Shown here piece by piece: positions 9,250-17,745 of a stretch of DNA of 64,000 nucleotides (position 1 is its first letter; every line of letters begins with the position of its first letter). The position numbers and the translations under genes are program-made. The notes below the pieces were generated by a model. The model worked only from the letters and a program-made list of their open reading frames with translations. It was not told the DNA's origin and searched no databases. Source of the stretch: Actinoplanes siamensis (lineage in GTDB: Bacteria > Actinomycetota > Actinomycetes > Mycobacteriales > Micromonosporaceae); NCBI RefSeq assembly GCF_016862395.1, contig NZ_BOMW01000046.1:1-64000 (forward strand), written 5' to 3'.

Positions 9250-9543
9250 ATGGCAGAAGGTTCCGTAACGTCACTGACCTCCGAGATCAAGTCTTTCGCC
9301 GCCGGTCACGGCGGCGCCAAGGCGGTCATCGAGTACGTCGGTAAGCGCGGCGCCCGCATCGTCCTGGTCGGTGAGGACGGCGAGTGGTCGGACCAGTTCG
9401 CACAGGACACCGGTGTCGCCCGGGAGGCGTGCACGCAGGCCGGTATCCAGGTGGAGAACGAGTGGGAGCGCGAGCTCCTGGAGCAGATGCGCCCGAGCAA
9501 CGACCTGTGGCGCTCGATGGCGCGCCGGAGCATGGCCCGCTGA
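9250..9543 (+). CDS. Conserved actinobacterial protein of unknown function
   Basis: A 97-residue soluble protein. The body has the look of a small alpha/beta domain (IKSFAAGHGGAKAVIEYVG, RIVLVGEDGEWSDQFA). I recall similar short proteins annotated as hypothetical across actinomycetes, but no function is known to me. No signal peptide or membrane segment. It lacks a Shine-Dalgarno and may be leaderless. It is followed after a single base by an ATP-grasp gene and is surely co-transcribed with it. Confidence 0.75.
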   Translation: MAEGSVTSLTSEIKSFAAGHGGAKAVIEYVGKRGARIVLVGEDGEWSDQFAQDTGVAREACTQAGIQVENEWERELLEQMRPSNDLWRSMARRSMAR

Positions 9544-9544
9544 C

Positions 9545-10423
9545 ATGACCGTCGACGCCCGGGTCGCCCTGGTCACCTGCTCCGCCTTCCCCGACCTGTG
9601 GGAGGACGACCGCCCGCTGCGTGACGCCCTGCGCGCCCGCGGCGTGGCGGTGGACGTGGTGCGCTGGGACGACGCGGACGCCGACTGGACGGTCTACGAC
9701 CTCACCGTGATCCGCTCGCCGTGGGACTACGTCGCCCGCCACGACCAGTTCGTGGCCTGGGCGCGGAGCGTTCCCCGGCTGGCCAACCCGGGCGACGTCA
9801 TCGCCTGGAACACCGACAAGCGGTACCTCGGCGAGCTCGCCGCGGCCGGTGTCCCGGTCATCCCGACCGGCTTCGTCGGCCCCGGCGAGACCTGGACCCC
9901 ACCGGCCACCGGCCAGTGGGTGGTCAAGCCGACCGTCTCGGCCGGCAGCCAGGACACCGCCCGCTACGACTTCCCGGACCAGCTCGGCGCCGCCCGGGCA
10001 CACGTCACACGCCTCACCGCCGCCGGCCGCACCGCGATGATCCAGCCGTATCTCTCCGCGGTCGCCACGGCCGGCGAGACAGCGGTCCTGTGCCTCCCCG
10101 ACGCCGCCGGCGACCTGACGTTCAGCCACGCCATCCGCAAGGGCCCGATGCTGACCCGCACCGGCGAGCACGAGATCGACCCGGGCAGCGAGGACATCAC
10201 CGCGCGCACCCCGTCCGAGGCGGAGCTCGCGGTTGCCCGCGCGGCCCTCGCGGCGATCCCCGGCGGCACCAAGCGCCTGCTGTACGCCCGGATCGACGTC
10301 ATCCCGGGCCCGGACGGCGCTCCCCAGCTCGTCGAACTCGAGCTGACCGAGCCGGCGCTGTTCCTGAGCTTCGCCCCCACCGCCGCCAACCGCCTGGCCG
10401 ACGGCATCCTCGCCCGCCTGTAA
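9545..10423 (+). CDS. ATP-grasp domain protein (DcsG/RimK-like ligase)
   Basis: A 292-residue protein. The N-terminus (ALVTCSAFPDLWEDDRPLRDAL, then VIRSPWDYVARHDQF) resembles the pre-ATP-grasp domain of DcsG-type proteins. The central part has ATP-grasp strands (VVKPTVSAGSQDTARY) and an acidic Mg-binding end (YARIDVIPGP, LVELELTEPALFL). The family makes amide or similar bonds through an acyl-phosphate; the substrate is unknown. ATG 9545 follows the upstream stop by one base. No partner biosynthetic genes are nearby. Confidence 0.8.
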   Translation: MTVDARVALVTCSAFPDLWEDDRPLRDALRARGVAVDVVRWDDADADWTVYDLTVIRSPWDYVARHDQFVAWARSVPRLANPGDVIAWNTDKRYLGELAAAGVPVIPTGFVGPGETWTPPATGQWVVKPTVSAGSQDTARYDFPDQLGAARAHVTRLTAAGRTAMIQPYLSAVATAGETAVLCLPDAAGDLTFSHAIRKGPMLTRTGEHEIDPGSEDITARTPSEAELAVARAALAAIPGGTKRLLYARIDVIPGPDGAPQLVELELTEPALFLSFAPTAANRLADGILARL

Positions 10424-10670
10424 GCCCCGCGGCGCCGGCTCGCCGCCCCGCCCGGGGCCCGGGCGAAACGTCCGGCGACTCCGGACACCGGCAACCCCCG
10501 CTCGCCCCTCCCCGCTCCCACGCCGCCCGGGACACCCCACGACCCGAGTAACCACCACCAACCCCGGCCGGAACGCCCGGCGGGGTCCATGGTTGCTGAA
10601 CCGCGGCCGGTGAAGTCCCGGCCGACCCCCTCGGGCCGGGTGTTGTGGTTGCTGAACGGCCTGGGTGACC

Positions 10671-10712
10671 ACCATGAGTCCCAGCCGAGACCGCGCGGCT
10701 GGGACTCATGGT
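10671..10712. repeat. Perfect 17-bp inverted repeat (hairpin)
   Basis: Arms accatgagtcccagccg (10671-10687) and cggctgggactcatggt (10696-10712) around an 8-base loop. It lies between convergent genes, so a bidirectional terminator is possible, but the arms are mixed-sequence rather than GC-only and no T-run follows. It looks more like a REP/MITE-type dispersed palindrome. Confidence 0.7.
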
Positions 10713-10916
10713 CCGCACGGCGGGGGGCAGTGAGCTCGGCCGCCAGCTGGCGGGAGTGGCGGCAGCGGGGGCGATCGGCGGACTGGACGCTGGCGAGCAA
10801 GCTCGGCCGTCTGCTGGCGGGAGTGGCGGCACGGGCGTGGCTGGCGAGCAAGGCCAGCAGAGGCAACGCTCCTGTGCCGAGCCGCAGGCGGGCCCCAGCG
10901 CCCGCTACGCGAGACC

Positions 10917-10964
10917 TTGGCGTCGAGCCGCGCGGAGGGCTTGGCGTCGAGCCGCGCGGAGGGC
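10917..10964 (+). repeat. Two perfect 24-bp tandem copies
   Basis: The unit begins ttggcgtcgagccgcgcg and is repeated exactly at 10917-10940 and 10941-10964; a third copy starts (ttgggg) and then diverges. The unit is a multiple of three, but no supported gene covers it. Confidence 0.75.
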
Positions 10965-11013
10965 TTGGGGCCGGGTCGCGGGAGGGTCGGGGGTCGGGGG
11001 TCGGGGGAAAGCG

Positions 11014-11979
11014 TCAGGCGGCGGCGACCGGCTCAGGCGCCTGCGACCGGGCGGCCACCGCCGACGAGGCGGCCGGGACGACCGGCCGGGACCGGAGCGA
11101 CCACAGCACGGCCAGCGTCGCCGTCCAGACCAGCCCGGCCCCGAGCATGTGCGCGGCCACCAGCGCCACCGGCAGATGGGTGAAGTACTGCACGAAGCCG
11201 ACCAAACCCTGCGCGAGCTCCACGACCACCAGGACCAGCGCGGCCCGGGCGGCGGCCGGCGGGGCCGGGACGGCGCGCAGCGCGAACCACAGCGCGACCG
11301 ACAGGCCGATCAGCAGGAACACCAGGTCGGCGTGGACCTGGGAGATGGCGGCCGGGTCGAGGCCGTTGCGTTTCGCGCCGCGGTCGCCGGAGTGCGGGCC
11401 GCTGCCGGTGACGATCACGCCGACCGCGACCACGGCGAGGCTGGCCAGCGCGGTCAGGGCGGCCAGGCTCCGGAGCGGGCCGGGGACCAGCGCGACCGGG
11501 GCGTCGTCGCCCTCGCCGATCCGGCGCCAGAACGCGAACGCCGCGGTGATCAGCGCGACGGAGAGCAGGAAGTGCAGCCCGACGACCCACGGGTTGAGGT
11601 GGGTGAGGACGGTGATGCCGCCGACCACGCCCTGCATCGGGATGCCCAGGCCGACGGCGACCGACAGCCGGACCAGCGAGCGGCGCCGGGGCCGGGCGAG
11701 CGCGCCGAGGAAGCAGGCGACGGCGAGTCCGACGAGCACGAAGGTGAGCAGCCGGTTGCCGAATTCGATGACGCCGTGCACGCCCATCGCGGCGGTCGTC
11801 GTGTACGACTCGTCGGTGCACTTGGGCCACGTGGGGCAGCCCAGGCCGGAGTCGGTGAGGCGGACCGCGGCGCCGGTGACGATCAGCGCGACGTTGGCGA
11901 CCAGCGACGCGAGGGCCAGCGGGCGCAGCACGGCGGCGAACGGGCGGAGCAGCGGCTCGAAGGACTTCACCCGGAGCAT
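11014..11979 (-). CDS. ctaA: Heme A synthase (COX15/CtaA family)
   Basis: Membrane hydroxylase that turns heme O into heme A for cytochrome c oxidase. The 321-residue protein has about eight transmembrane segments and the family landmarks GAAVRLTDSGLGCPTWPKC, a first heme-ligand segment (GVHGVIEFGNRLLTF) and HLNPWVVGLHFLLS, with a second set QVHADLVFLL and LVAAHMLGAGLV. ATG 11979 (MLRVKSFEPLL) is the best start; the open frame continues antisense to sufR. It pairs functionally with ctaB at 8062. Confidence 0.92.
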   Translation of the reverse strand: MLRVKSFEPLLRPFAAVLRPLALASLVANVALIVTGAAVRLTDSGLGCPTWPKCTDESYTTTAAMGVHGVIEFGNRLLTFVLVGLAVACFLGALARPRRRSLVRLSVAVGLGIPMQGVVGGITVLTHLNPWVVGLHFLLSVALITAAFAFWRRIGEGDDAPVALVPGPLRSLAALTALASLAVVAVGVIVTGSGPHSGDRGAKRNGLDPAAISQVHADLVFLLIGLSVALWFALRAVPAPPAAARAALVLVVVELAQGLVGFVQYFTHLPVALVAAHMLGAGLVWTATLAVLWSLRSRPVVPAASSAVAARSQAPEPVAAA

Positions 11980-12085
11980 CGTACGCCCGAAATTGATCTT
12001 GAAATGAGGCGTCCCCGGGGGCCGGTGCGGTGGATCACCCAGGACCGGTTTGCAGCCACCGCCGGAAATACGTAACGTTGCCGTA
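11980..12085. promoter_or_regulatory. Divergent ctaA / sufR promoter region
   Basis: Only 106 bp separate the ctaA and sufR starts. The stretch aaatacgtaacgttgccgtagtg just before sufR is AT-richer and holds overlapping partial palindromes (tacgta, aacgtt). It may carry the SufR operator and a near-leaderless promoter, but no consensus operator can be claimed by eye. Confidence 0.4.
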
Positions 12086-12823
12086 GTGAAAAACATGGTG
12101 CTAGCCGGGAGCGGTGCGGGGGCGTCTGCCGCCGCGTCGGACGGCCGCACCCGGGATCGGGTCGCCCAACTGCTGCAGCGCGGCCCGGCCACCGCCGCCG
12201 AGCTCGGCGCCCAGCTGGGGTTGAGCCCCGCGGCGATCCGCAAGCATCTGGACGCGATGTTCACCGACCACCTGGTCGAGACCCGCGAGGTGCGGCGCGC
12301 CGGCCCGCGCGGCCGCGGCCGCCCGGCCAAGGCGTTCGTGCTGACCGCGGCCGCCCGCGAGGATCTCAACCCGCACCACTACGACAACATCGCCGCCGCC
12401 GCGCTGCGCTGGATCGCCCAGCACAACGGCCCGGAGGCGGTCACCGCGTTCGCCTCCACCCAGATCCGGGCGCTGGAGGAGCGCTGCCGGGCCGCTCTGG
12501 AGGAGGCAGGGCCGGATCCGATCGCGCGGGCGGAGGCGCTCGCCGATGCGCTGACCGCGGAGGGCTACGCTGCCGGCGCGAGCACGATCGCGTCCGGCGG
12601 GCAGCTGTGCCAGCACCACTGCCCGGTGGCTCACGTGGCCGCCGAGTTCCCTCAGCTGTGCGACGCCGAGACCGAGGTCATCTCCCGGCTCATCGGCACC
12701 CACGTGCAGCGCCTCGCCACCATCGCGCACGGCGACGGGGTGTGCACCACGCACATCCCCGCCCGCGGTCCGCAACACCCGCACCAACCCGCCGCAACCA
12801 CGGTTAGGACAGAAAAGTCATGA
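12086..12823 (+). CDS. sufR: SufR-type Fe-S-sensing repressor of the suf operon
   Basis: A 245-residue winged-helix protein. The N-terminal HTH (VAQLLQRGPATAAELGAQLGLSPAAIRKHL) is DeoR/ArsR-like. The C-terminal part has four cysteines that fit Fe-S cluster binding: CQHHC, then LCDAE, then VCTTH. The family binds a cluster and represses suf genes when clusters are sufficient. The start is GTG 12086, with ATG 12095 possible; no clear Shine-Dalgarno, so it may be leaderless. Its stop overlaps the sufB start (ATGA), making it the first gene of the operon. Confidence 0.92.
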   Translation: MKNMVLAGSGAGASAAASDGRTRDRVAQLLQRGPATAAELGAQLGLSPAAIRKHLDAMFTDHLVETREVRRAGPRGRGRPAKAFVLTAAAREDLNPHHYDNIAAAALRWIAQHNGPEAVTAFASTQIRALEERCRAALEEAGPDPIARAEALADALTAEGYAAGASTIASGGQLCQHHCPVAHVAAEFPQLCDAETEVISRLIGTHVQRLATIAHGDGVCTTHIPARGPQHPHQPAATTVRTEKS

Positions 12824-14241
12824 CTGACCAGATCGTCACTCAGGAAGAGCACCTGGCCGCTCTTGGAAAGTACGAGTACGGCTGGGCCGACGCCGACATC
12901 GCGGGCGCCGCCGCCACGCGTGGCCTGTCCGAGGCCGTGGTGCGCGACATCTCCGCGAAGAAGAACGAGCCGCAGTGGATGCTCGACCTGCGGCTCAAGG
13001 GCCTGCGCCTGTTCGACCGCAAGCCGATGCCGTCCTGGGGCGCCGACCTCACCGGCATCGACTTCCAGAACATCAAGTACTTCGTCCGTTCCACCGAGAA
13101 GCAGGCCCAGTCGTGGGAGGAGCTTCCGGAGGACATCAAGGCGACGTACGACAAGCTCGGCATCCCCGAGGCGGAGAAGCAGCGCCTGGTGGCCGGCGTC
13201 GCGGCGCAGTACGAGTCCGAGGTCGTCTACCACAAGATCCGTGAGGACCTGGAGGAGCAGGGTGTCGTCTTCCTCGACACCGACACCGCCCTCAGGGAGC
13301 ACGAGGACATCTTCAAGGAGTACTTCGGCACGGTGATCCCGGTCGGCGACAACAAGTTCGCCGCGCTGAACACCAGCGTCTGGTCCGGCGGCTCGTTCAT
13401 CTACGTGCCGAAGGGCGTGCACGTGGAGATCCCGCTGCAGGCCTACTTCCGGATCAACACGGAGAACATGGGTCAGTTCGAGCGGACCCTGATCATCGCC
13501 GACGAGGGCAGCCACGTGCACTACGTCGAGGGCTGCACCGCGCCGATCTACTCGTCCGACTCGCTGCACTCCGCGGTCGTCGAGATCGTCGTGAAGAAGA
13601 ACGCCCGGGTGCGGTACACGACCATCCAGAACTGGTCGAACAACGTCTACAACCTGGTCACCAAGCGCGCCACCTGCGAGGAGGGCGCGACCATGGAGTG
13701 GATCGACGGCAACATCGGCTCCAAGGTCACGATGAAGTACCCGGCGGTCTACATGACCGGCCCGCACGCCAAGGGCGAGGTGCTCTCGATCGCGATGGCC
13801 GGCGAGGGCCAGCACCAGGACTCCGGCGCCAAGATGGTGCACGCCGCGCCGCACACCTCCTCGACGATCGTCTCCAAGTCGATCGCCCGGGGCGGCGGCC
13901 GCACGTCGTACCGCGGTCTGGTGCAGGTGCTGGAGGGCTCCTCGCACTCGAAGAGCACTGTCAAGTGCGACGCGCTGCTGGTGGACACGATCTCCCGCTC
14001 GGACACGTACCCGTACGTGGACATCCGCGAGGACGACGTGAACATGGGGCACGAGGCGACGGTCTCCAAGGTCAGCGAGGACCAGCTGTTCTACCTGATG
14101 AGCCGGGGCCTGACCGAGGACGAGGCGATGGCCATGATCGTGCGTGGCTTCATCGAGCCGATCGCCAAGGAGCTCCCGATGGAGTACGCCCTGGAGCTGA
14201 ACCGGCTGATCGAGCTGCAGATGGAAGGGGCCGTGGGCTGA
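12820..14241 (+). CDS. sufB: Fe-S cluster assembly protein SufB
   Basis: Scaffold subunit of the SufBCD complex, which builds Fe-S clusters using ATP hydrolysis by SufC. The 473-residue length and beta-helix core are typical, with blocks SGGSFIYVPKGVHVEIPLQAYFR in the N-terminal half and HSKSTVKCDALLVD plus DEAMAMIVRGFIEPI near the C-terminus. The C-terminal cysteine in VKCDALL corresponds to the conserved cluster or sulfur-acceptor residue. Starts inside the sufR stop. Confidence 0.96.
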   Translation: MTDQIVTQEEHLAALGKYEYGWADADIAGAAATRGLSEAVVRDISAKKNEPQWMLDLRLKGLRLFDRKPMPSWGADLTGIDFQNIKYFVRSTEKQAQSWEELPEDIKATYDKLGIPEAEKQRLVAGVAAQYESEVVYHKIREDLEEQGVVFLDTDTALREHEDIFKEYFGTVIPVGDNKFAALNTSVWSGGSFIYVPKGVHVEIPLQAYFRINTENMGQFERTLIIADEGSHVHYVEGCTAPIYSSDSLHSAVVEIVVKKNARVRYTTIQNWSNNVYNLVTKRATCEEGATMEWIDGNIGSKVTMKYPAVYMTGPHAKGEVLSIAMAGEGQHQDSGAKMVHAAPHTSSTIVSKSIARGGGRTSYRGLVQVLEGSSHSKSTVKCDALLVDTISRSDTYPYVDIREDDVNMGHEATVSKVSEDQLFYLMSRGLTEDEAMAMIVRGFIEPIAKELPMEYALELNRLIELQMEGAVG

Positions 14242-14292
14242 CCTGCCCGGCCCTCGCGAGAAAAAGCGCAAAGAAGCGGACATAAGGACGAA

Positions 14293-15420
14293 ATGACTAC
14301 CGAGGCCATCGCCCCGCCGCGCACCAAGTCACAGGTGCTGCGCTCCTTCGACGTCGCCGACTTCCCGGCCCTCACCGGCCTGGAGGAGGAGTGGCGTTTC
14401 ACCCCGCTCAAGCGGCTGCGTGAGCTGGTCACCGCCACGGCGCTGACCGGGGCGCCACCGTCGGCGGAATACGCCGGCCTGCCCGACGGCGTGACGGTCT
14501 CGGCCGCGGACGACGTGGAGCCGGTGCTCATCCCGTTCGACCGGATCAGCGCCCTGGCCTACGCCGCGGCCGACGGCGTCACCGTGATCGAGGTGGCGCC
14601 CGAGGCCGAGCCGGCCGAGGCGGTCGTGATCCGGCTGGTCGGCAAGGGCGGCGAGGCCGCGGCCGCGCGCACCGTGGTCAAGGTCGGCAACTTCGCCAAG
14701 GCCACGATCGTGCTGCGGCAGACCGGCACGGTCACCCTGGCCGACAACGTCGAGGTGGTCGTCGGCGACAGCGCCCAGCTCACCTTCGTGACGCTGGCCG
14801 AGTGGGACCACGACGCCGTGCAGGCCCAGCACGTGCGGTTCCGGGTCGGCCGGGACGCCCGCGTCCAGCACGTGCAGGTGACGCTCGGCGGCGACCTGGT
14901 CCGCCAGTTCGCCAGTGTGGAGTACACCGGGCGGGGCGGCGACGCCGAGCTCTGGGGGCTGTACTTCGCCGACGCCGGCCAGCACCACGAGCACCGCCAG
15001 CTGGTCGACCACAGCGTGCCGGACTGCCGCAGCTACGTGGGCTACCGCGGCGCGTTGCAGGGCGCCTCGGCGCACACCGTCTGGGTCGGCGACGTGCTGA
15101 TCCGCGCGGCCGCGACCGGCACCGACACGTACGAGATCAATCGGAACCTGGTGCTGACCGACGGCGCGCGTGCCGACTCCGTACCCAATCTGGAGATCGA
15201 GACCGGCGAGGTGGCCGGCGCCGGGCACGCGAGCGCGACCGGCCGCTTCGACGACGAGCAGCTGTTCTACCTGATGGCCCGGGGCATCCCCGAGGGTGAG
15301 GCGCGCAAGCTGGTGGTTCGCGGCTTCTTCGCCGAGCTGATCAACAAGATCCCGGTCGAGGAGCTGCGCGAGCGGCTCGGCGACGCCATCGAGGCGCGCC
15401 TGGCCGAGGCCGGTCGATGA
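14293..15420 (+). CDS. sufD: Fe-S cluster assembly protein SufD
   Basis: Partner of SufB in the SufBC2D scaffold. The 375-residue protein has the family C-terminal signature (SATGRFDDEQLFYLMARGIPEGEARKLVVRGFF, here in part) and a central beta-helix including HRQLVDHSVPDCRSYVGYRG. ATG 14293 lies 51 bases after sufB. The stop overlaps the next start (ATGA at 15417-15420). Confidence 0.94.
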   Translation: MTTEAIAPPRTKSQVLRSFDVADFPALTGLEEEWRFTPLKRLRELVTATALTGAPPSAEYAGLPDGVTVSAADDVEPVLIPFDRISALAYAAADGVTVIEVAPEAEPAEAVVIRLVGKGGEAAAARTVVKVGNFAKATIVLRQTGTVTLADNVEVVVGDSAQLTFVTLAEWDHDAVQAQHVRFRVGRDARVQHVQVTLGGDLVRQFASVEYTGRGGDAELWGLYFADAGQHHEHRQLVDHSVPDCRSYVGYRGALQGASAHTVWVGDVLIRAAATGTDTYEINRNLVLTDGARADSVPNLEIETGEVAGAGHASATGRFDDEQLFYLMARGIPEGEARKLVVRGFFAELINKIPVEELRERLGDAIEARLAEAGR

Positions 15421-15752
15421 CGGCGTTCGAGAACGTCGGCCCGGCGGCCGGCATCGCGAAGGGCACCGTGCTCCGGGTGGAGGTCAGCGGGGTCGAGGTC
15501 GCGCTCGTGCACGCCGACGACGACAACTTCTACGCGGTCCGCGACGAGTGCAGCCACGCCTCGGTGGCGCTCTCCGAGGGCGAAGTCGACGGGTGCACGC
15601 TGGAGTGCTGGCTGCACGGCTCCCGCTTCGACCTGCGCACCGGCGAACCCTCCGGACCGCCCGCCATCGACCCGGTGGCGGTCTATCCCGTCGAGATCCG
15701 CGACGGCGACATCTACGTTTCGACGAACCCGAGCAATGGAGTAGAGCCGTGA
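15417..15752 (+). CDS. Rieske-type [2Fe-2S] ferredoxin of the suf operon
   Basis: An 111-residue single-domain Rieske protein. The cluster ligands are visible as CSH (in DECSHASVALSEG) and CWLH (in LECWLHGSRFDLRTG), the two-Cys two-His pattern. Such proteins sit between sufD and sufC in many actinomycetes and are thought to carry electrons for cluster assembly, but the exact role is not settled. It is coupled at both ends: ATGA with sufD and GTGA with sufC. Confidence 0.92.
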   Translation: MTAFENVGPAAGIAKGTVLRVEVSGVEVALVHADDDNFYAVRDECSHASVALSEGEVDGCTLECWLHGSRFDLRTGEPSGPPAIDPVAVYPVEIRDGDIYVSTNPSNGVEP

Positions 15753-16507
15753 GCACCCTGGAGATCCGCGACCTGCAGGTTTCGGTGAAGCTGCCCGATG
15801 GCGAGCTGAAGCCGATCCTGGCCGGGGTCGACCTCACCGTGAAGTCGGGCGAGACCCACGCGATCATGGGGCCGAACGGCTCCGGCAAGTCGACGTTGGC
15901 GTACTCCATCGCGGGCCACCCGAAGTACGAGATCACCGGCGGCTCGGTGACCCTGGACGGCCAGGACGTGCTGGCGCTGACGGTGGACGAGCGCGCCCGC
16001 GCCGGCCTGTTCCTGGCGATGCAGTACCCGGTCGAGGTGCCCGGCGTCTCGGTGGCGAACTTCCTGCGCACCGCGAAGACCGCGATCGACGGCGAGGCCC
16101 CCAAGCTGCGCACCTGGGCCGGCGAGCTGCGCGGCGCGATGGAGAAGCTGCAGATGGACCCGTCCTTCGCGCAGCGCAACGTGAACGAGGGCTTCTCCGG
16201 CGGTGAGAAGAAGCGGCACGAGATCATGCAGCTCGAGCTGCTCAAGCCGAAGGTGGCGGTGCTCGACGAGACCGACTCGGGCCTGGACATCGACGCGCTG
16301 CGGATCGTCAGCGAGGGCGTCAACCGGGTGCGCGAGACCGGCGAGACCGGCTTCCTGCTGATCACCCACTACACCCGGATCCTGCGCTACATCAAGCCCG
16401 ACTTCGTGCACGTCTTCGTCGGTGGCCGGATCGTCCAGGAGGGCGGCCCGGAACTCGCCGAGGAGCTCGAGGCGTCGGGTTACGAGAAGTTCCTCACCAA
16501 GGCCTAG
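15749..16507 (+). CDS. sufC: Fe-S cluster assembly ATPase SufC
   Basis: ABC-type ATPase that powers the SufBCD scaffold. The 252-residue protein has Walker A GPNGSGKST, the SufC-type signature FSGGEKKRHEIMQ, Walker B VAVLDETDSGLD and the switch histidine in LLITHYTRIL. GTG 15749 overlaps the Rieske stop. The open frame extends upstream over the Rieske gene, but the family N-terminus begins here (STLEIRDLQV). Confidence 0.96.
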   Translation: MSTLEIRDLQVSVKLPDGELKPILAGVDLTVKSGETHAIMGPNGSGKSTLAYSIAGHPKYEITGGSVTLDGQDVLALTVDERARAGLFLAMQYPVEVPGVSVANFLRTAKTAIDGEAPKLRTWAGELRGAMEKLQMDPSFAQRNVNEGFSGGEKKRHEIMQLELLKPKVAVLDETDSGLDIDALRIVSEGVNRVRETGETGFLLITHYTRILRYIKPDFVHVFVGGRIVQEGGPELAEELEASGYEKFLTKA

Positions 16508-16515
16508 GAGCGATC

Positions 16516-17745
16516 ATGAGCTTCGACGTCGCGCGGGTGCGCAAGGACTTCCCGATCTTCGAGCGGGAGGTGAACGGTCACCCGCTGGTCTACCTGGACA
16601 GTGCCAACACCTCGCAGAAGCCGGTGCAGGTGCTCGACGTCATGCGCGCGCACCAGGAGAGGCACAACGGCAACGTCTCGCGCTCGGTGCACACGCTGGG
16701 CACCGAGTCGACCGAGAGGTACGAGGCCGCCCGCGCGAAGGTCGCCGCCTTCATCGGCGCGGGCCGCCCCGACGAGGTGATCTTCACCAAGAACTCCACC
16801 GAGGCGATCAACCTGGTGGCGCACGCCGCCGGGCAGTTGCTCGCGCTCGGGCCGGGCGACGAGATCGTGATCTCCGAGATGGAGCACCACTCCAACCTGG
16901 TGCCCTGGCAGCTGCTCTGCGAGCGGACCGGCGCCACGCTGCGCTGGTTCGGGATCACCGACGAGGGCCGGCTCGACGAGTCCGGCCTGGACGAGCTGGT
17001 CAACGAGCGCACCAAGCTGGTCTCGGTGGTGCACATGTCCAACGTGCTCGGCACGATCAACGACGTGTCGGCGCTGGTCGCGCGGGCCCGTCAGGTCGGC
17101 GCGCTGGTCATGCTGGACTGCTCGCAGTCGGTGCCGCACTTCCCGGTCGACGTGCGTGAGCTGGGTGTCGACTTCATCGCGTTCACCGGGCACAAGATGC
17201 TCGGCCCGACCGGCATCGGCGTGCTCTGGGGCCGGTTCGACCTGCTGTCGGAGATGCCGCCGTTCCTGGCCGGCGGGTCGATGATCGAGACCGTGACGAT
17301 GGGCCGGACGACGTACGCGCCGCCGCCCGCCCGTTTCGAGGCCGGCACCCCGCCGATCACCGAGGCGATCGGTCTGGGCGCGGCGGTGGACTACCTGACC
17401 GGGATCGGCATGGACGAGATCCACCGGCACGAGCAGGAGATCACGCGGTACGCCCTGGAGCAGCTCTCCGCCGTTCCGGACGTGCGGATCTACGGCCCCG
17501 CGTCGCCCGCCGGCCGGGGCGGCACGGTGTCCTTCGGCGTCGAGGGGGTACACCCACATGACGTCGGGCAGATCCTGGACGCGCTCGGCGTCGAGGTGCG
17601 GGTCGGCCACCACTGCGCCCGGCCGGTGTGCGTGCGGTTCGGGGTGCCGGCGATGACCCGGGCCTCGTTCTACCTCTACACGACCACGGAGGAGATCGAC
17701 GCCCTGGCGCGCGGTCTCGACCAGGTGCGGAAGGTGTTCGGCTGA
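16516..17745 (+). CDS. sufS: Cysteine desulfurase SufS
   Basis: PLP enzyme that takes sulfur from cysteine as a persulfide for cluster building. The 409-residue protein has the PLP lysine in FTGHKMLGPTGIG, the cofactor-binding histidine in EMEHHSN, and the active-site cysteine in VGHHCARPVC. It is a group II (SufS-type) desulfurase. Its stop overlaps the sufU start by one base (TGATG), and SufU is the expected sulfur acceptor. Confidence 0.96.
   Translation: MSFDVARVRKDFPIFEREVNGHPLVYLDSANTSQKPVQVLDVMRAHQERHNGNVSRSVHTLGTESTERYEAARAKVAAFIGAGRPDEVIFTKNSTEAINLVAHAAGQLLALGPGDEIVISEMEHHSNLVPWQLLCERTGATLRWFGITDEGRLDESGLDELVNERTKLVSVVHMSNVLGTINDVSALVARARQVGALVMLDCSQSVPHFPVDVRELGVDFIAFTGHKMLGPTGIGVLWGRFDLLSEMPPFLAGGSMIETVTMGRTTYAPPPARFEAGTPPITEAIGLGAAVDYLTGIGMDEIHRHEQEITRYALEQLSAVPDVRIYGPASPAGRGGTVSFGVEGVHPHDVGQILDALGVEVRVGHHCARPVCVRFGVPAMTRASFYLYTTTEEIDALARGLDQVRKVFG

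Larger units (their letters stand above)
10424..11013. other. 590-bp intergenic region rich in short repeats
   Basis: Between the convergent ends of the ATP-grasp gene and ctaA. Long open frames cross it on both strands but have Arg/Pro/Ala-rich shadow composition and overlap ctaA antisense. It holds a perfect 17-bp inverted repeat, a repeated ggttgctgaac (10591-10601 and 10647-10657), repeats built on gctggcgagcaag near 10800-10850, and a 24-bp tandem duplication. No gene is supported. Confidence 0.6.

Noticed and set aside
9083..9268. 61-codon frame upstream of the 9250 gene
   Set aside because: It overlaps the start of the 9250 gene in another frame and has no Shine-Dalgarno; the region is better read as a promoter.
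10589..12075. Long plus-strand open frames covering the ctaA region
   Set aside because: They run antisense to the well-supported ctaA gene and have Arg/Gly/Ala-rich composition with no family resemblance; high GC makes such frames common.
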